DNA from: DIGJ01 sp036658435
GTDB lineage: Bacteria; Bacillota; Clostridia; Lachnospirales; Lachnospiraceae
NCBI GenBank assembly: GCA_036658435.1
Contig: JAVXEO010000055.1
Span: forward strand, 1 to 15,195
DNA: 15,195 nucleotides
Direction of reading: 5' to 3'
Part shown: one piece after another, positions 7,220 to 13,432 of the stretch
Layout: the number at the start of each line of letters is the position of its first letter
How positions within the stretch are numbered: position 1 is the stretch's first letter
Translations under genes and position numbers: made by a program
Notes under the pieces: generated by a model
Database searches by the model: none
Told to the model about the DNA's origin: nothing
What the model saw: the letters and a program-made list of their open reading frames with translations, nothing else

Positions 7220-7813
7220 TTAATACCATCTAGCTTTAAAGGAATCATACTTTTGATGTATCTTTTCACGATATTTCCCCAGATTTATTCCCATCGCCTG
7301 AATAAAATGATAGGAAAAGTCAATTAAGAAAACAACTAAAATGAAACGGCAAAGCATGATTCCACTTCCTACATTGTAGCGGTCAATGAACTGTACTACA
7401 TGATTATTTAAGAAGACAATAATACCCACTGCATAAAATCCCCAGGCTACCGTACTTTCCGCACAAATAATTCCTTTATAGTTGAAAGGTTTGTCATTGT
7501 AATCCCACCATAATTCTCCAAATAAGCCAATCATTAGCTTTCCAACTAAAAATTCAAAAATAGTTGCCGATACGGCACCAAGTAAATAAAGTTTGACTAC
7601 ATTATCCGCGAAGGGATGTAGTAATAAATATCCGGTAACCGCTCCAAAACCATAAATTGGACAAAAGGGACTAAATGCAAATCCACGATTGGTAAATTTA
7701 CGATTGCAAATAGACATATATGTAGACTCTAAAAGCCAGCCTAATACGCTGTATATAATAAAGCATGCCACAATATGGTATACATCCGTTCCCAGTAATT
7801 CTATGTTCCACAT
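7220..7813 (-). CDS. PF06541 integral membrane protein (putative ABC-transporter type IV)
   Basis: This small polytopic membrane protein (197 residues from the chosen start) of the PF06541 family is often annotated as a putative ABC transporter permease, although its function is unproven. Diagnostic segments are YSVLGWLLESTYMS, FCPIYGFGA, the WWDYNDKPFNYKG loop and the ESTVAWGFY stretch. Four to five hydrophobic helices are visible, with a basic C-terminus. The ATG at 7813 is preferred because GAGGTG (7828-7823) precedes it at a normal distance; the in-frame ATG at 7834 has only AT-rich sequence upstream. It converges with the ABC-F gene, so any terminators must lie inside the coding regions or beyond. 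No functional link to either neighbour is evident. Confidence 0.88.
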   Translation of the reverse strand: MWNIELLGTDVYHIVACFIIYSVLGWLLESTYMSICNRKFTNRGFAFSPFCPIYGFGAVTGYLLLHPFADNVVKLYLLGAVSATIFEFLVGKLMIGLFGELWWDYNDKPFNYKGIICAESTVAWGFYAVGIIVFLNNHVVQFIDRYNVGSGIMLCRFILVVFLIDFSYHFIQAMGINLGKYREKIHQKYDSFKARWY

Positions 7814-7837
7814 AAATTTTATCACCTCAATCATTAT

Positions 7838-7907
7838 TAAAAAAAGATTAACGTAAAAATTATAACATATCTTTTAGGTAAAGGGAACTTAATTTTTTCT
7901 TACGTTG
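7838..7907 (-). promoter_or_regulatory. Intergenic: extended -10 promoter inside an AT-rich inverted repeat
   Basis: TGTTATAAT (minus strand, -10 at 7864-7859) is an extended -10 promoter for the PF06541 gene, with a poor -35. It lies inside an interrupted inverted repeat whose outer arms are AACGTAA (about 7900-7906) and TTACGTT (about 7850-7856), followed on the minus strand by a T7 run. The same DNA could form a weak, AT-rich terminator for the alcohol dehydrogenase gene, or an operator. Confidence 0.45.
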
Positions 7908-7914
7908 TAGGAGG

Positions 7915-9087
7915 TTACATTGGCTGGGTTCCTTCTTTTCCATAGGCTTTTTCAAAAATTTCAATCAACTGCTCTTTTGTAGCTTTTCTGGGATTTGTAT
8001 TTCCATAAGAATCCAATAAGGTTCCCTCTGCCATTCTTTCAAAATCCTGTGGGTTCACTCCCAGTTCCTTTAAGGTTGATGGTATCTCAATTTGTCTTGA
8101 CAATGTTTTTATAAACTCAATGCTTTTGTAGGCCCCTTCCAGTGTTGATAATCCCTCTACGCGTTCTCCCATTGCCTCTGCAATATTGCGGAAGCGGTTT
8201 ATGTTTCCAATGAGGTTAAATTCCTCCACATAAGGTAATAAAATTGCATTGCAAATGCCATGAGGTAAGCCATAAGCACCTCCTAATTGGTTGGCCATTG
8301 CGTGTACATACCCCAAGGATGCATTATTAAATGCGATTCCGGCTAAATATTGGGCATAGGCCATCTGATTTCTGGCTTTCATATAGTCCCCATTTGCCAC
8401 GGCTTTTGGAAGATACCGGGCGATCATTGAAATGGCCATTAAGGCAGCCGAATCCGTAAGAGGATTGGCATCCGTTGATACATAAGCTTCCATCGCATTG
8501 GTTAAAGCTGCCATTCCCGTTGCGGCTGTAAGTTCAGGCGACATTCCCCTCATCAGTTCCGGATCATTAATTGCAATCTGTGGCGTGATTCTCCAATCAA
8601 TAATGGTCATTTTAACATTCCGCACCGTATCCATAATCGTGCAGAATCGAGTGATTTCCGATGCCGTTCCGGCGGTTGTATTAATTGCCATAAGAGGAAG
8701 CATGGTATACTTTGATTTGTCCACTCCTTCGTAATCCTGAATTTTTCCCCCATTTGTAATCAATAATCCGATTCCCTTTCCGCAGTCATGGCAGGTTCCT
8801 CCTCCCAGAGATAAAATAGAGTCACATTTATACTGCTCATATGCCTTTACTCCCTCATTTACTGTAATGTCAGAAAGACTGACATTTACTCCGGAAAATA
8901 CGGAAGTTTTAAGACCCTCTTTTTCGAAGATTTGTTCTACACGTTCCACAATTCCTAGTTCTATCATACTTCTATCTGTAACAATCAGGGTTTTTTTTGC
9001 CCTTAAACTTTTCATTAAAATTCCTGCTTCATTGACAGCACCCTCACCAAATACGTTACGCGTGGGTAAATAATAATAGGTAGCCAT
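7915..9087 (-). CDS. Iron-type (group III) alcohol dehydrogenase with altered metal site
   Basis: This 390-residue protein has the full length and fold of group III Fe-dependent alcohol dehydrogenases (FucO, 1,3-propanediol and methanol dehydrogenase types), which oxidise or reduce alcohols and aldehydes with NAD(P). The NAD-binding LSLGGGTCHDCGKGIG (93-108) and TTAGTASEITRF (137-148) are intact. The metal site is not. The family GMDALTH motif reads GMAALTN, giving A193 for the ligand Asp and N197 for the ligand His. The later HxMAH motif reads HAMAN: H262 is kept but N266 replaces the conserved active-site His. H276 in LPHG is kept. Two of four metal ligands are lost with no frameshift or stop. 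The start is fixed by GGAGG (9100-9096). The promoter region is interrupted by the 100-N gap. The substrate is unknown. Confidence 0.9.
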   Translation of the reverse strand: MATYYYLPTRNVFGEGAVNEAGILMKSLRAKKTLIVTDRSMIELGIVERVEQIFEKEGLKTSVFSGVNVSLSDITVNEGVKAYEQYKCDSILSLGGGTCHDCGKGIGLLITNGGKIQDYEGVDKSKYTMLPLMAINTTAGTASEITRFCTIMDTVRNVKMTIIDWRITPQIAINDPELMRGMSPELTAATGMAALTNAMEAYVSTDANPLTDSAALMAISMIARYLPKAVANGDYMKARNQMAYAQYLAGIAFNNASLGYVHAMANQLGGAYGLPHGICNAILLPYVEEFNLIGNINRFRNIAEAMGERVEGLSTLEGAYKSIEFIKTLSRQIEIPSTLKELGVNPQDFERMAEGTLLDSYGNTNPRKATKEQLIEIFEKAYGKEGTQPM

Positions 9088-9112
9088 TTTTCTTTCCTCC
9101 AATTCTTTCTTC

Positions 9113-9212
9113 NNNNNNNNNNNNNNNNNNNNNNNNNNNNNNNNNNNNNNNNNNNNNNNNNNNNNNNNNNNNNNNNNNNNNNNNNNNNNNNNNNNNNNNN
9201 NNNNNNNNNNNN
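9113..9212. other. Assembly gap (100 N)
   Basis: Exactly 100 unknown bases, the usual placeholder for a scaffold gap of unknown true length. It lies directly upstream of the alcohol dehydrogenase SD, so promoter elements or even another gene could be hidden. Any reading frame that crosses it is meaningless. Confidence 0.98.
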
Positions 9213-9216
9213 CTTC

Positions 9217-9244
9217 TATATAGAAAGGTATCATTCTTTTCCAA
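9217..9244 (-). promoter_or_regulatory. Possible promoter toward the alcohol dehydrogenase
   Basis: On the minus strand TTGGAA (9244-9239), a 16-bp spacer and TATATA (9222-9217) point into the gap and toward the dehydrogenase. The -10 lies inside a perfect 12-bp palindrome TTCTATATAGAA (9214-9225), a possible operator. The gap prevents judging its distance to the gene. Confidence 0.35.
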
Positions 9245-9269
9245 CTATTTCAATCTAAGTTTATATTTT

Positions 9270-9318
9270 AACAATAAAAGAGTCCGCTTTCTCTGTGAAA
9301 ACCGACTCTTTTATTGTT
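9270..9318. terminator. Strong terminator after the xdh operon, possibly bidirectional
   Basis: A perfect 15-bp inverted repeat (AACAATAAAAGAGTC at 9270-9284, its complement at 9304-9318) encloses a 19-nt loop. Its core AAAAGAGTC / GACTCTTTT is flanked by U-rich sequence in both directions, as in a bidirectional intrinsic terminator. It lies 30 bp after the xdhC stop and separates the operon from the alcohol dehydrogenase. Confidence 0.88.
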
Positions 9319-9348
9319 CTTATTTTATACGATTGTCAGGCCGTTCTT

Positions 9349-9852
9349 TTACTTTTCTTTATATTCTTTTCCAAGCCGTTTATACATTGTCTTTTTCACT
9401 GCTTTAAAGATATTCTCATATCCTGTGCAGCGGCAAAGATGTCCGGAAAGAAGTTTTCTTAGTTCTGCATCACTGTATTCTCTTCCGCTATCTAAAATCT
9501 CTAATGCGGTCATAATAAATCCGGGAGAACAAAATCCACATTGTACCGCAGATTCTTCAACAAATGCCTGCTGAATATCAGACAATTCTCCATTTGGTCC
9601 CAATAAGCCTTCTACCGTTGTAATGCGTTTTCCCTCTGCCCATGCTGCCAGATAAATACAGGAATTAAACGCTTCTCCATCAATCAATACGGTACAGGCG
9701 CCACACTCCCCAACTTCACAACCTTTTTTCACACTGGTCAGTCGGTAATCATTACGAAGCATGTCGGTAAGAGACGCTCTGACGTCAACCATAGTTTCTC
9801 TTTTTGTTCCATTAATGGTACAAGTTACTAGTTTATATTGTTTTTCTGCCAT
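9349..9852 (-). CDS. xdhC: Xanthine dehydrogenase 2Fe-2S subunit
   Basis: This 167-residue iron-sulfur subunit of a three-subunit molybdenum hydroxylase passes electrons from the Mo centre to FAD. The N-terminal plant-ferredoxin cluster has C45, C50, C53 and C65 (GCEVGECGACTVLIDG plus a later Cys). The C-terminal helical domain has CGFC (105-108) and CRC (140-142) for the second cluster. The ligand set is complete and the length normal. Its start overlaps the xdhB stop by one base (TAATG), with GGAGGTGA inside the xdhB end, which indicates translational coupling. It is the last gene of the operon. The symbol follows the E. coli XdhABC scheme; in other schemes XdhC denotes a maturation factor, which this is not. 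Confidence 0.95.
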   Translation of the reverse strand: MAEKQYKLVTCTINGTKRETMVDVRASLTDMLRNDYRLTSVKKGCEVGECGACTVLIDGEAFNSCIYLAAWAEGKRITTVEGLLGPNGELSDIQQAFVEESAVQCGFCSPGFIMTALEILDSGREYSDAELRKLLSGHLCRCTGYENIFKAVKKTMYKRLGKEYKEK

Positions 9853-10733
9853 TAGATCTCACCTCCTGCTCTTACAATTGCTTTTTCTAATCCACGTTCT
9901 GCCATTACTTCTCCTATGTGGCAGCGGAATGCCTTGCTGGCACGCCAGCTGTCACGAGGATTAATATCTTCCAAAACGGCTTCTCCAAATTTCTTACAAA
10001 TTTCTTTTGAAATCGGCTGGTCTTTTACAAGGGCTTCTGCCGTTGGTGTTCTCATAGGAACCGGTCCTGCTACCCCATAAGCAATACGAGCATCCACAAT
10101 GGTTTTTTTATCTTCTGATAATTTTACATTTACAGAGCATCCTGTCGTTGCAATATCCATGGCATTACGCATTGCATACTTTGTATAATGTCCTTTATAT
10201 CCTTCATAAGATTCTTTGCGAATTAAGATGGCTGTCTGAATCTCTCCCTGACGTAAGTCAACTTTTCCTGCTTTAATATAGAATTCTTTAATCGGAACCT
10301 GACGAATACCCTCTGGTCCTGAAATTTCTATAATGGCATCCCATGCATGGAGTGTAGATGCGGAGTCTGCACTGGTTACCCCATTACAGGTATTTCCGCC
10401 AATGGTTCCAATGTTACGAACCTGAGGTCCTCCTACCATATCAACCGCTTCTCCCAGAACATTTATGTGTTCTTTTATAATGGGATCGCTTGTAATATGG
10501 GAAAAACTGGTCAAAGAACCAATACGGATGGTTCCATCTTCTTCCATCGTAACACCACGCAGTTCATTCAATCCATAAATACTTACCAGCTCTTTTCCTG
10601 CACGCCGTCCTTCTCTTATCTGAACTAATACATCACTTCCTCCGGCAATTACATCTGCATCCGGATGGGCCAGCAGCAATTCTGTTGCATGTTGTACGCT
10701 TTCCGCTTCATATAGTGCTTTTATATCATACAT
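9852..10733 (-). CDS. xdhB: Xanthine dehydrogenase FAD-binding subunit
   Basis: This 293-residue FAD subunit belongs to the CO-dehydrogenase medium-chain family. FAD-binding motifs are VIAGGSDVLVQ (28-38) and GGPQVRNIGTIGGNTCNG (101-118), followed by the CO-dehydrogenase flavoprotein C-terminal domain. There is no cysteine-rich insertion that would bind an extra 4Fe-4S cluster as in 4-hydroxybenzoyl-CoA reductase. It takes electrons from XdhC and passes them to NAD+ or another carrier. It starts 15 bp after the xdhA stop with an AAGGAGG SD in the gap and overlaps xdhC by one base, so the three genes form one tight operon. Confidence 0.95.
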   Translation of the reverse strand: MYDIKALYEAESVQHATELLLAHPDADVIAGGSDVLVQIREGRRAGKELVSIYGLNELRGVTMEEDGTIRIGSLTSFSHITSDPIIKEHINVLGEAVDMVGGPQVRNIGTIGGNTCNGVTSADSASTLHAWDAIIEISGPEGIRQVPIKEFYIKAGKVDLRQGEIQTAILIRKESYEGYKGHYTKYAMRNAMDIATTGCSVNVKLSEDKKTIVDARIAYGVAGPVPMRTPTAEALVKDQPISKEICKKFGEAVLEDINPRDSWRASKAFRCHIGEVMAERGLEKAIVRAGGEI

Positions 10734-10748
10734 TGCTTAACATCCTCC

Positions 10749-13034
10749 TTAAATAAGTCCTTCTTCTTTGAAACGTTCAAAAAGAACATGTGGTCTTAAT
10801 GGTGCTTCGTTAATGGAAACTCCGGTAGCCTGTAAAACGGCATTACGAATTGCAGATGCTACAGGGCAAGCCGGTGGTTCTCCTAACGCTTTCGTTCCAA
10901 ACGCACTGGTTGGTTCTGGATTTTCAACAAATTGAGCTTCCAGATGCGGATGATCCATAAAAGTTGAAAGTTTATAATCCAATAAGTTATTGTTTAATGG
11001 TTTTGCTGTCTTTGAATCATAAAGTAAGATTTCAGACAAGCCAAAGCCTATACCCATACTCATACCACCATGAACCTGAGCTTCTGCAAGGGCTGGGTTA
11101 ATTAAAGTTCCGCAATCGTGTACATTAATAATATCCAGAAGCTGTACCTTACAAAGTTCAATATCTACTTCCACTTCTGCAAAACAGCATCCAAAGGAAT
11201 AGGCATTGGATTTAATCTGGTAGGTACTCTCTGATGTAATATGTTCACTATGCTCTAAGCTGTATAATGCTGTGGTAGCTAATTCTCCCAGCGTCATCAA
11301 AACTCTTCCATCGGTTGTACGAACAATATTTCCATTTATAATATCTAAATCAAAAGATGGCATACGGGTAAGTTCATATGCATATTTTAATATTCTTTCT
11401 TTCATCTGCATGGCAGTCTGACGGATTGCAAAACCAGCGGCGTAAGTCTGTCTGGAAGCATACGCACCGGTACCAAATGGCGTTATATCGGTATCCTGGC
11501 TGCTAACCGTATGTACATTTTCAAAAGGAATCCCAAGGGCATCCGCTGTCATCTGTGCATAGGCGGTATCCGCTCCCTGTCCAATTTCCGTTTCACCTAA
11601 CTGAATCTGTACCGAACCATCCTGATTTAATATCATACGGCAGGAAGAAGACTCCAGTGAAATTGGCCAAACCGCTGTATTGTACCAAAATACAGACATA
11701 CCAATTCCCTTTCGGATATTTCCTGTCTGGTTTGCATATTCTTTCACTTTTCTTTCATAATCCATATATTTCATGCCTTTATCCATACATTGATTAAAGG
11801 TATCATTATGAAGTTCATTCTTTGAAAATCCATCTACAAATCCTACCGGCATTAAATTCTTCCGTCTAAACGCAATGGGTTCAAATCCCATTTTCTTACA
11901 TACATCATCCGTATGGCTTTCCACTGCAAAGGTTACCTGAGGCATTCCATAACCACGCATAGCTCCAGCTACCCCACGGTTTGTAAACACGGTATAGGCA
12001 TCGCATTCTATGTTATCACAAGGGTATAACTGTGGGAAGGATCCCATGGCTTTACCGGCAATACTATGTCCATGAGATGCATATCCACCCTGGTTAGAGA
12101 AAATCTCTAATTTACGGGCTGCATACGTTCCATCCGGACGCACATAAGATATAATGTGAAAACGCATAGCATGACGCACACGGTTTGAAGAAAAAGTTTC
12201 TTCTCTGGAAATATCCATTTTAACCAGACGTCCACCCACCTGTGTACAAAGGTAAGCACATAATGGTTCATACAAAGCATCCTGTTTATTTCCAAACCCA
12301 CCACCAATATATGGTTTTACGATGCGGACTTTTCCCCACTCTATACCAAGAGCCTGACCCACAATTCGACGGACAATATGAGGAATCTGTGTAGAAGTTA
12401 CCACGTTCATTCTGCCTGCTTCTTCATAAGCATAGCAGATAAAGTTCTCAATATGGCAATGTTGAACGGTTGGTGTTTCATACCATCCTTCTACTTTTGT
12501 AAGTCCTTCTTCTTTGATTGCTTCTTGATAATTTCCTATTCTGCTATCCGTATGTGCCAATATATTGTTTGGATAATTCTCATGAAGCTGTGGTGCACCA
12601 TCTTTCATAGCTTCCTGTGCATCTAATACAACCGGATATTCTTCGTATTCTACTTTAAGTGCCCTAATTGCCTGAGCAGCAGCTACTTCATCCTGTGCTA
12701 CAACCGCAGCAACATCATCCCCATAAAAACGAACCCGGTCCGTAAGTACCAAGCGGTCTGCCACATCTTGATGATGTGGGTCTGTTGACCATGGATGACC
12801 TGCTGTTGGAAAATAATTTTTTTCTTTTAAATCAAAGCAGGTAACTACCTTTACAACTCCCGGAATTTTCTCCGCTTCACTCTTATCAATGGACTTTACT
12901 ACTCCATTTCCAATGGTTGAGTGATAAATTTTTGCGATTAATGCACTTTTATCACATAAATCGTCTGTGTACTTTGCTCGTCCTGTGATTTTGTCCACGG
13001 CATCCACGCGTGGAACACTTTTTCCTACTATCAT
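10749..13034 (-). CDS. xdhA: Xanthine dehydrogenase molybdenum-binding subunit
   Basis: This 761-residue molybdopterin subunit hydroxylates purines (hypoxanthine -> xanthine -> urate, or the reverse under reducing conditions). The N-terminal a/b hammerhead domain begins GKSVPRVDAVDKITGRAKYT. Mo-site segments are GGGFGNKQ (244-251), AGAMRGYGMPQ (356-366, with R360 at the bovine Arg880 position), GETEIGQGADT (480-490) and GTKALGEP (713-720), where E719 is the catalytic base. Q251 is at the position of bovine Glu802; I recall the E. coli XdhA group sharing this Gln, so purine specificity is likely but not proven. First gene of the operon. Moco or selenium-cofactor maturation genes are not in the window. 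Its leader is about 315 nt long and carries a purine riboswitch. The SD is AAAGGG. Confidence 0.93.
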   Translation of the reverse strand: MIVGKSVPRVDAVDKITGRAKYTDDLCDKSALIAKIYHSTIGNGVVKSIDKSEAEKIPGVVKVVTCFDLKEKNYFPTAGHPWSTDPHHQDVADRLVLTDRVRFYGDDVAAVVAQDEVAAAQAIRALKVEYEEYPVVLDAQEAMKDGAPQLHENYPNNILAHTDSRIGNYQEAIKEEGLTKVEGWYETPTVQHCHIENFICYAYEEAGRMNVVTSTQIPHIVRRIVGQALGIEWGKVRIVKPYIGGGFGNKQDALYEPLCAYLCTQVGGRLVKMDISREETFSSNRVRHAMRFHIISYVRPDGTYAARKLEIFSNQGGYASHGHSIAGKAMGSFPQLYPCDNIECDAYTVFTNRGVAGAMRGYGMPQVTFAVESHTDDVCKKMGFEPIAFRRKNLMPVGFVDGFSKNELHNDTFNQCMDKGMKYMDYERKVKEYANQTGNIRKGIGMSVFWYNTAVWPISLESSSCRMILNQDGSVQIQLGETEIGQGADTAYAQMTADALGIPFENVHTVSSQDTDITPFGTGAYASRQTYAAGFAIRQTAMQMKERILKYAYELTRMPSFDLDIINGNIVRTTDGRVLMTLGELATTALYSLEHSEHITSESTYQIKSNAYSFGCCFAEVEVDIELCKVQLLDIINVHDCGTLINPALAEAQVHGGMSMGIGFGLSEILLYDSKTAKPLNNNLLDYKLSTFMDHPHLEAQFVENPEPTSAFGTKALGEPPACPVASAIRNAVLQATGVSINEAPLRPHVLFERFKEEGLI

Positions 13035-13086
13035 TCTTCACAACCCTTTCTTGAAAAGTATTAGGTATTCTTCTTATATTTGCATA

Positions 13087-13131
13087 TTATGGTAAATACA
13101 TGGAGAAAACCTCCTGTTTACAGGATTCTCC
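13087..13131 (-). promoter_or_regulatory. Leader hairpin with SD and tiny ORF before xdhA
   Basis: In the xdhA leader, GGAGAA/TTCTCC (13126-13131 with 13102-13107) plus TCCTG/CAGGA with a TAAA loop forms an 11-bp bulged hairpin. An AGGAGG (13115-13110) lies within it, 8 bases before an ATG (13101) that starts a four-codon ORF (M-Y-L-P, stop at 13089-13087). This may be a leader peptide, a ribosome standby site or chance. I do not recognise it as a known RNA family. Confidence 0.35.
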
Positions 13132-13156
13132 GCCCCAGTGCAGTCCTCATGAATCG

Positions 13157-13196
13157 TTTTTATGTAATAGGAGCACTTTCCTATTACATAAAAAAA
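13157..13196 (-). promoter_or_regulatory. 16-bp hairpin directly after the xdh riboswitch terminator
   Basis: TTTTTATGTAATAGGA and its complement (13157-13172 and 13179-13194) form a perfect 16-bp stem with a 6-nt loop. On the minus strand its 5' arm begins with the U-tract of the riboswitch terminator and its 3' arm ends in A5. It is not a terminator itself, because A-rich sequence follows. It may fold only in read-through transcripts and protect or process the xdh mRNA. Confidence 0.5.
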
Positions 13197-13275
13197 CAGC
13201 TACCTAAAACACTATAAGTTTCCTATTCTCTTTAAAAGTCTAGGAAACTTATAGCGCAACTATTTAAGGTAGCTG
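13190..13275 (-). terminator. Riboswitch-linked terminator of the xdh leader
   Basis: Nested structure. The outer stem pairs CAGCTACCT (13275-13267, the 5' strand of aptamer P3 and part of L3) with AGGTAGCTG (13205-13197), followed immediately by T7 (13196-13190). The inner 14-bp perfect hairpin pairs CTATAAGTTTCCTA (13254-13241, containing the 3' strand of P1) with its complement (13225-13212). Both stems need sequences used by the folded aptamer, so ligand binding should prevent termination. Confidence 0.8.
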
Positions 13276-13314
13276 GTAGAGACGTTCAACCATATTATGA
13301 ACTTATATAAGTTT
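13245..13314 (-). ncRNA. Purine riboswitch aptamer (C74, guanine-type) in the xdh leader
   Basis: On the minus strand P1 is AAACUUAUA / UAUAAGUUU (9 bp). J1/2 is followed by P2 GUUCA/UGAAC with the canonical loop AAUAUGG, J2/3 UCUACC, P3 CAGCUA/UAGUUG with loop CCUUAAA, then J3/1 ending in C before UAU of P1. The C at the specificity position indicates a guanine-like rather than adenine ligand. Deviations from the usual consensus are L3 CCUUAAA instead of CCGUAAA and a three-base J3/1 (CGC) instead of two. The kissing-loop GG (L2) and CC (L3) are intact. It is placed about 35 nt after a consensus promoter and ahead of xdhABC. Confidence 0.88.
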
Positions 13315-13356
13315 TCTATAAATAATACGTTTTTTATATCGCTTATCTATAGTTAG

Positions 13357-13385
13357 ATTATATATGGCATTTGCATTTCTGTCAA
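13357..13385 (-). promoter_or_regulatory. Consensus promoter of the xdh operon
   Basis: On the minus strand TTGACA (13385-13380), a 17-bp spacer and TATAAT (13362-13357) form a perfect sigma-A promoter. The start site is expected near 13350, giving a leader of about 315 nt before xdhA. With such a strong promoter, control probably rests on the riboswitch. It lies only 47 bp after the guanine deaminase stop, and no terminator was seen between them. Confidence 0.92.
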
Positions 13386-13432
13386 TTAGTAATAACAAAT
13401 TTTTAGGTTATATTAATTTTTTTGTAATATTT

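Noticed and set aside
8498..8734. Plus-strand reading frames inside the dehydrogenase and xdh genes (for example 8498-8734, 9314-9574, 10347-10628)
   Set aside because: They are antisense shadows of strongly conserved minus-strand genes, without ribosome binding sites or recognisable products.
9056..9244. Reading frames running through the N gap, including an N-terminal extension of the dehydrogenase
   Set aside because: The unknown bases translate as X. A strong SD and ATG at 9087 after the gap define the real start.
13087..13150. Molybdenum cofactor (Moco) riboswitch in the xdhA leader
   Set aside because: The position would suit it, but I could not match the conserved Moco motif elements. 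Kept only as an unidentified structured region.
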